From: an uncultured Balneolaceae bacterium
Lineage (GTDB): Bacteria > Bacteroidota > Rhodothermia > Balneolales > Balneolaceae
Length of the DNA: 8,693 nt
Assembly: GCA_937982515.1 (NCBI GenBank)
Contig: CALJMB010000160.1
Location: 1 to 8,693 of the forward strand
Reading direction: 5' to 3'
The position numbers and the translations under genes are program-made. The notes beneath the pieces are model-generated. The model saw only the letters and a program-made list of their open reading frames with translations, searched no databases and was not told the origin of the DNA. Shown here piece after piece: positions 5,247 through 8,693 of this stretch. The first letter of the stretch is position 1. Each line of letters begins with the position of its first letter.

Positions 5247-6659
5247 ATGTACTTCAAACAAATATTCGACAAAAAACTGGCGCAATATGCATACGTCATT
5301 GGCTGCCAGGAAACAGGAGAAGCCATCGTCATTGATCCCTTGCGTGATGTCGATCAATACTACGAACTGGCGAAAAAGGAAGGGCTTGAGATTACAGCAG
5401 CTGCAGACACCCATATTCATGCCGACTACCTTTCCGGTTTGCGGGAACTAGCGGAACGGGGTGTAAAGGTCTACGGATCGGACGAAGGCGATGCAAACTG
5501 GAAATATGAATGGCTCGCCGGCAGCAATTACAACTATGATCTGGTAACCGACGGCGATTCGTTTAGCATCGGCAACATCAGGTTTGATGTGATTCATACG
5601 CCCGGGCACACTCCCGAATCAGTAAGCTTTCTGGTAACCGACGGGGCGGCAACAGACCAACCCATGGGCATACTGACCGGAGACTTTGTCTTTGTAGGAG
5701 ATGTGGGACGCCCCGATCTGCTGGAGACAGCGGCCGGACAAACGGGAGCCATGAAGCCGTCAGCGAAAGAGCTCTATACATCCATTCAGAAATTCAAGCA
5801 TCTGCCCGAATACCTGCAAGTGTGGCCGGCGCACGGAGCGGGAAGCGCCTGTGGCAAAGCGCTGGGAGCTGTTCCGAAAACAACGGTGGGATACGAGCTG
5901 CGGTTTAGTCCCGCTTTTAAAGCTTCGGCCGCCGAAACCGAATTCGTAGACTTTATTCTAGACGGGCAGCCTGAACCGCCACTCTATTTCGGGCGCATGA
6001 AGGTGGTCAACCGGGATGGCCCCGCTGTTTGGGGCGCTCTCCCCCAACCGGCCCGAATGAGCGTGGATGAGATCATTAGCAGAGAGGGACAAATAATCGA
6101 CACCCGCGATGGCCATGACTTTATGAAAGGGCATCTGCCCGGATCTATTCTGGCCTCTTTGGATAACAACTTCAATACCATCGCCGCATCCTACGCCGAT
6201 GCTGAGCAGGATATCTACCTGATCATTGATGAGGAGAACCTGGAGGAAGCCGTTCGCGACCTGTTTAGGGTAGGGCTGGACCATATAAAAGGGTATGTCC
6301 CGCCTGCCGAACTGAACAGTTGGGCCGGCGGCCTCCGAAGCATTCCGGCCATTGGCTTTGATGAAGTGAACCGGCTGCAAAACGATGAGCAGACACAGGT
6401 GCTGGACGTCCGCAAAGCCACAGAATATGCGGAGGGGCACATTCCGGGATCCCTCCACATGGCTCATACACGCCTGGCCGGTCAGCTCGGGTCTCTTCCA
6501 AAAGAGAAGCGGCTGCTGGTGCATTGCGGTACCGGGCTGCGAGCCTCCTATGCCAGCGCGTTGTTGGCAAAAGAAGGGTTTGATGTACTGTGGGTCGATG
6601 ATAATTTCGAAACCTGGGGAAAAAGGCATGGCAAAACAGTCACGGAACCGGCCTCCTGA
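5247..6659 (+). CDS. Persulfide dioxygenase-rhodanese fusion (MBL fold, CstB-like)
   Basis: Cytosolic 470-residue enzyme in three parts. Residues 1 to about 245 form a metallo-beta-lactamase fold of the ETHE1/Blh type, a non-heme iron persulfide dioxygenase that oxidises glutathione-type or low-molecular-weight persulfide to sulfite. The motif THIHAD (55-60), His121 in HTPGHTPES and Asp146 in LTGD line up with the 2-His-1-Asp iron site. GRPDLL (154-159) and WPAHGAGSACGK (193-204) are typical of CstB-like members. Residues about 270-365 are a rhodanese-like domain without a cysteine at the active loop (YLIIDEENLEEA), so it is a structural pseudo-domain. Residues about 370-465 are a rhodanese with catalytic Cys427 in HCGTGLR. 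This architecture matches CstB of Staphylococcus, in which persulfide oxidation and sulfurtransfer are coupled. The start follows an A/C-rich leader without Shine-Dalgarno. The gene lies downstream of the permease halves and just before the TauE exporter. Confidence 0.93.
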   Translation: MYFKQIFDKKLAQYAYVIGCQETGEAIVIDPLRDVDQYYELAKKEGLEITAAADTHIHADYLSGLRELAERGVKVYGSDEGDANWKYEWLAGSNYNYDLVTDGDSFSIGNIRFDVIHTPGHTPESVSFLVTDGAATDQPMGILTGDFVFVGDVGRPDLLETAAGQTGAMKPSAKELYTSIQKFKHLPEYLQVWPAHGAGSACGKALGAVPKTTVGYELRFSPAFKASAAETEFVDFILDGQPEPPLYFGRMKVVNRDGPAVWGALPQPARMSVDEIISREGQIIDTRDGHDFMKGHLPGSILASLDNNFNTIAASYADAEQDIYLIIDEENLEEAVRDLFRVGLDHIKGYVPPAELNSWAGGLRSIPAIGFDEVNRLQNDEQTQVLDVRKATEYAEGHIPGSLHMAHTRLAGQLGSLPKEKRLLVHCGTGLRASYASALLAKEGFDVLWVDDNFETWGKRHGKTVTEPAS

Positions 6660-6681
6660 TACGGCTCTGATCCCGATAGTA

Positions 6682-6709
6682 TACGGCCGGGAATATGAAC
6701 CCGGCCGTA
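6682..6709 (+). terminator. Perfect 10-bp hairpin between the fusion enzyme and TauE genes
   Basis: TACGGCCGGG (6682-6691) pairs perfectly with CCCGGCCGTA (6700-6709) around the 8-base loop AATATGAA. It starts 22 bases after the dioxygenase stop. The following CCATTTAACCC has only three T in a row, so termination would be partial at best. An attenuator or a barrier to exonucleases that sets the enzyme-to-exporter ratio fits better. An in-frame ATG for the next gene sits in the loop and is unlikely to be used. Confidence 0.6.
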
Positions 6710-6721
6710 CCATTTAACCCT

Positions 6722-6728
6722 GAGGTGA
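6722..6728 (+). promoter_or_regulatory. Shine-Dalgarno-like site deciding the TauE start
   Basis: GAGGTGA lies 5 bases before the ATG at 6734. It is the only clear Shine-Dalgarno match before a gene in this window, and it supports 6734 over the upstream ATG at 6695. Confidence 0.6.
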
Positions 6729-6733
6729 TCGAT

Positions 6734-7495
6734 ATGATTTTAGCCTGGATTGGAGCATTACTTGTGGGGCTTTCGCTGGGCCTGCTGGGTTCCGGAGGCT
6801 CAATACTGACGGTTCCCGTACTTATCTACCTGGCGGGGGAACAGGAAAAAGTGGCCATAGCGGAATCGCTCGGCATAGTAGGAGCCATAAGCTTAGCGGG
6901 ATTTGTCCCTTACGCCCTCAAAAAGCAGGTGCACTGGCGCAGTGTGGTTCTCTTTGGACTGCCGGGTATGGCCGGAACCTATGGCGGCGCCATCATTGCC
7001 GGCTACGTATCCGGCACGTTCCAGTTGATGCTGTTTGCCGTGGTCATGGTGATAGCCGCTGTAATGATGTTTAGAGATAACAAAGAGCGCATTGAATCGG
7101 ATGGGGTTATTCAGGAGTCGCATGCCTGGTGGAAAATTGTGACCGAGGGTATGGCGGTAGGAGTATTAACCGGCCTGGTTGGGGTGGGCGGCGGGTTCCT
7201 GATTGTTCCCGCGCTTGTCCTGCTTGGCGGTTTACCTATGAGCCTGGCCGTAGGAACCAGCCTTATTATCATAGCGCTCAAAAGCTTCAGCGGCTTCTTT
7301 AAGTACATGGAAGTGCTCGCTGATTTTGATCTGGCGATGAACTGGGAGCTTATTCTCGTTTTCAGCCTTATAGGAGCGGCCGGAAGCCTGGCCGGCGAGA
7401 AGATGGGCTCGGCTATATCTAATGAGAAGCTTAAAAGAGGCTTTGCCGGTTTTTTGATTATGATGGGCGGTTACATCATCTATATGAACATTTAG
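6734..7495 (+). CDS. TauE/SafE family sulfite/sulfur-anion exporter
   Basis: Inner-membrane protein of 253 residues with about eight hydrophobic segments in two homologous halves. Each half opens with the family signature: GLLGSGGSILTVPVLIYL (16-33) and GLVGVGGGFLIVPALVLL (147-164). The second is followed by the conserved LAVGTSLIIIALKSF (171-185). The family exports sulfite, sulfoacetate or related organosulfur anions; after a persulfide dioxygenase, sulfite is the natural substrate (inference). The start at 6734 puts the first membrane helix at the N terminus and has a Shine-Dalgarno-like GAGGTGA. The upstream ATG at 6695 would add 13 residues and lies in a strong hairpin loop. It is probably co-transcribed with the dioxygenase gene, 74 bases apart, and is the last plus-strand gene of the locus. 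Confidence 0.9.
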   Translation: MILAWIGALLVGLSLGLLGSGGSILTVPVLIYLAGEQEKVAIAESLGIVGAISLAGFVPYALKKQVHWRSVVLFGLPGMAGTYGGAIIAGYVSGTFQLMLFAVVMVIAAVMMFRDNKERIESDGVIQESHAWWKIVTEGMAVGVLTGLVGVGGGFLIVPALVLLGGLPMSLAVGTSLIIIALKSFSGFFKYMEVLADFDLAMNWELILVFSLIGAAGSLAGEKMGSAISNEKLKRGFAGFLIMMGGYIIYMNI

Positions 7496-7737
7496 CCTCC
7501 CTTTCAGCAATGGGCTTGCGTAGTTGCCTCCACTAAGACATAAAAGGGCAGAAATATCACCGCCTTATGCATTAGCAGTATGAATATCCGAGCGTCCGGA
7601 CCGAGAAGGGCCGGCCGTCTCCTGCTTTATGGGCATATGAATGATTGGCATTTAGTCCCGGATACCCGAGGCCGGGTAGATCGCTTTTGCGCGGTTCTGC
7701 GCTTCAATAAAAAGATATTTTCAGCTGCTCATATTTG
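7496..7737. other. Intergenic region between converging genes
   Basis: No gene is seen. Short GC-rich hairpins occur: CCGGACC/GGGCCGG with one mismatch (7596-7614), TACCCG-AGGC-CGGGTA (7663-7678), and GCGC/GCGC just beyond. They presumably end transcription from both sides. Confidence 0.4.
7663..7690. terminator. Weak terminator-like hairpin between converging genes
   Basis: TACCCG (7663-7668) pairs with CGGGTA (7673-7678) around a 4-base loop, followed after seven bases by TTTT. It lies 168 bases after the TauE stop, which is far for a dedicated terminator. Confidence 0.28.
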
Positions 7738-8376
7738 CTACAACTCAACTCTGAGGAAGGCGCCCAGCCGGTTCTCATTTGCCTTATCCGGACCAAAAAA
7801 GTCTATATTGCCACCCATCCCAATCGTATATTTAGTGTGGGTGACCCCAAGCCTCAAAAAAATGTAACTGCGGTCGTGTGCGTTTAGCTCCACATTGTGG
7901 TTGTACATTCCCTGCAAACTTGAATAGAGCGCCCAATCTGCATCAAGCGGTGGCTTGTACTCCAGGAAACCAAATATTTCGAAGTTATGATCTTCCGTAA
8001 GGTCGAAGCGGGGAAACAAGACCATCAGAAACTCTGGACTGATATATGAGTATTGAAGTCCTGCCGTGGGCCGAAAGCCATAGATAAAGTGCATCAGGGC
8101 ACCGGCGCTGAGTGATAAACCGCCTGTGAGTTCATATACCAGATAAGATTGTGTAAGGTATTCGTTTTGAGACTGGTCGTTATCATAATATCCCCGGTAA
8201 GTTGTTACATTAAAGAAGCCCAGCCTGCTACCGGCCTGAAATTTCTTATTGATATTCATTTCGAAGCTCATGTAGTCGGATGTGGTAAAGATCTGGATTG
8301 GAATGGGGGCATCCTGGCTGAATGACGATCCAGCTGTTGCTGCGATCAGTAACAGGGTAAGCAGTAGATATTTCAT
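7738..8376 (-). CDS. Hypothetical exported protein, probable small outer-membrane beta-barrel
   Basis: I do not recognise a named family. The 212-residue product opens with a clear Sec signal peptide (MKYLLLTLLLIAATAGSSFSQ, cleavage probably near residues 19-21). The mature part alternates short polar/aromatic strands rich in Tyr, Phe and Gly (for example SRLGFFNVTTYRGYY, LVYELTGGLSLSAGALMHF, IFLRLGVTHTKYTIGMGG) and ends in a final strand GAFLRVEL. That pattern suggests an 8- to 10-stranded outer-membrane barrel. The start is taken at the ATG at 8376 because it places the signal peptide at the very N terminus; ATGs at 8403 and 8400 are in frame and would add eight or nine polar residues. It lies downstream of a DUF302 gene on the same strand and converges on TauE. 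A role in sulfur compound passage across the outer membrane is only a guess from location. Confidence 0.75.
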   Translation of the reverse strand: MKYLLLTLLLIAATAGSSFSQDAPIPIQIFTTSDYMSFEMNINKKFQAGSRLGFFNVTTYRGYYDNDQSQNEYLTQSYLVYELTGGLSLSAGALMHFIYGFRPTAGLQYSYISPEFLMVLFPRFDLTEDHNFEIFGFLEYKPPLDADWALYSSLQGMYNHNVELNAHDRSYIFLRLGVTHTKYTIGMGGNIDFFGPDKANENRLGAFLRVEL

Positions 8377-8476
8377 CTTCGATATCCTGGATGGGTTCAT
8401 CATTCCTATTCAGAACATAAAATCTATCCTTCAAGTTTCGTGGGGAATCTAAACAGAACTGGACATGTGCTGATCT

Positions 8477-8554
8477 TCACCCATCTACAGCTGCTAGCCG
8501 GATGGCTGATATGCTTTCGTCAATGAGTTTGAGAACTCTCTCCGGTGAGGTCAT
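8477..8554 (-). CDS. Possible 25-codon small ORF
   Basis: An ATG at 8554 opens a 25-residue frame that reads MTSPERVLKLIDESISAIRL and then AAVDG before a TGA. It has a plausible amphipathic-helix composition but no Shine-Dalgarno and no family I recognise. It sits between the DUF302 stop and the exported-protein gene on the same strand. It may be a leader peptide, the remnant of a gene, or chance. Confidence 0.2.
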   Translation of the reverse strand: MTSPERVLKLIDESISAIRLAAVDG

Positions 8555-8576
8555 GAAAGTCTGGCAGCAGTACCCC

Positions 8577-8693
8577 CTATAGCCGATCCATTACATTTTG
8601 GAGGCGGCTGCGAACCTCTTCCGCCACTTCGTGCAGCTCCTCATTTTTCACCGCCTGCATGGAGGCCACTGGATCGACGGCAGATACTTCCAC
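8577..8693 (-). CDS. DUF302 domain protein, C-terminal part (runs off the right edge)
   Basis: The last 38 codons of a minus-strand gene, ending in TAG. They read VEVSAVDPVASM...NEELHEVAEEVRSRL...VMDRL, the characteristic C-terminal end of DUF302 proteins (a strand leading to A-I-D-P-V-A, then a helix with L-x-E-V-A-E-E-V-R). The function is not established. DUF302 genes are frequently found beside YeeE/YedE permeases, rhodaneses and persulfide dioxygenases, so this gene probably belongs to the same sulfur locus. The start lies outside the window. Confidence 0.75.
   Translation of the reverse strand: MEVSAVDPVASMQAVKNEELHEVAEEVRSRLQNVMDRL

Noticed and set aside
5958..6713. A 251-codon minus-strand open frame opposite the dioxygenase-rhodanese gene
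   Set aside because: It is an antisense shadow of a strongly supported gene; the translation shows no coherent domain.
7580..7867. A 95-codon plus-strand open frame
   Set aside because: It overlaps the 3' end of the exported-protein gene on the other strand and the intergenic hairpins, with no recognisable features.

Overview
The window looks like chromosomal DNA of a Gram-negative bacterium of the Bacteroidota/Balneolota/Rhodothermota type. The reasons are a roughly even base composition, A-rich leaders that mostly lack a Shine-Dalgarno sequence, and a small signal-peptide-bearing outer-membrane-like protein. The phylum is an inference from style, not a proof.

Left part (1-2845): a gene-free stretch with a perfect 20-bp palindrome and short hairpins; an NAD-type short-chain dehydrogenase (445-1194) with a likely intrinsic terminator; a 600-base non-coding gap holding a striking array of six 22-base units, each a 19-base imperfect dyad (1350-1478), with a perfect 17-bp hairpin inside; then a luciferase-like flavin monooxygenase (1795-2823).

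Middle and right part (2846-7495): a sulfur detoxification/trafficking locus. A minus-strand GntR/HutC-type repressor with a UTRA domain (2846-3637) is divergent from a plus-strand run of genes: two half-size YeeE/YedE (TsuA/PmpAB-like) sulfur permease proteins (3970-4530, 4551-4970), a persulfide dioxygenase fused to two rhodanese domains (5247-6659), and a TauE/SafE anion exporter (6734-7495). The divergent intergenic region carries two 18-bp sites with identical arms, TACTTGT-N4-ACAAGTA. One overlaps the -35 element of the presumed regulator promoter and the other contains a perfect TTGACA -35 for the permease operon. This makes an autoregulated switch in which a HutC-like regulator takes the place of the BigR, CstR or FisR regulators known for similar loci.

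Right edge (7496-8693): a converging minus-strand gene for a small exported, probably beta-barrel protein (7738-8376), a possible 25-codon ORF, and the 3' end of a DUF302 gene running off the window (8577-8693). DUF302 genes often accompany YeeE/rhodanese clusters, so the sulfur locus probably continues to the right.

Suggested joint function: the permease halves import reduced sulfur (thiosulfate-like), the fusion enzyme oxidises persulfide and exchanges sulfane sulfur, TauE exports the resulting sulfite or related anion, and the GntR protein sets expression in response to an unknown ligand.
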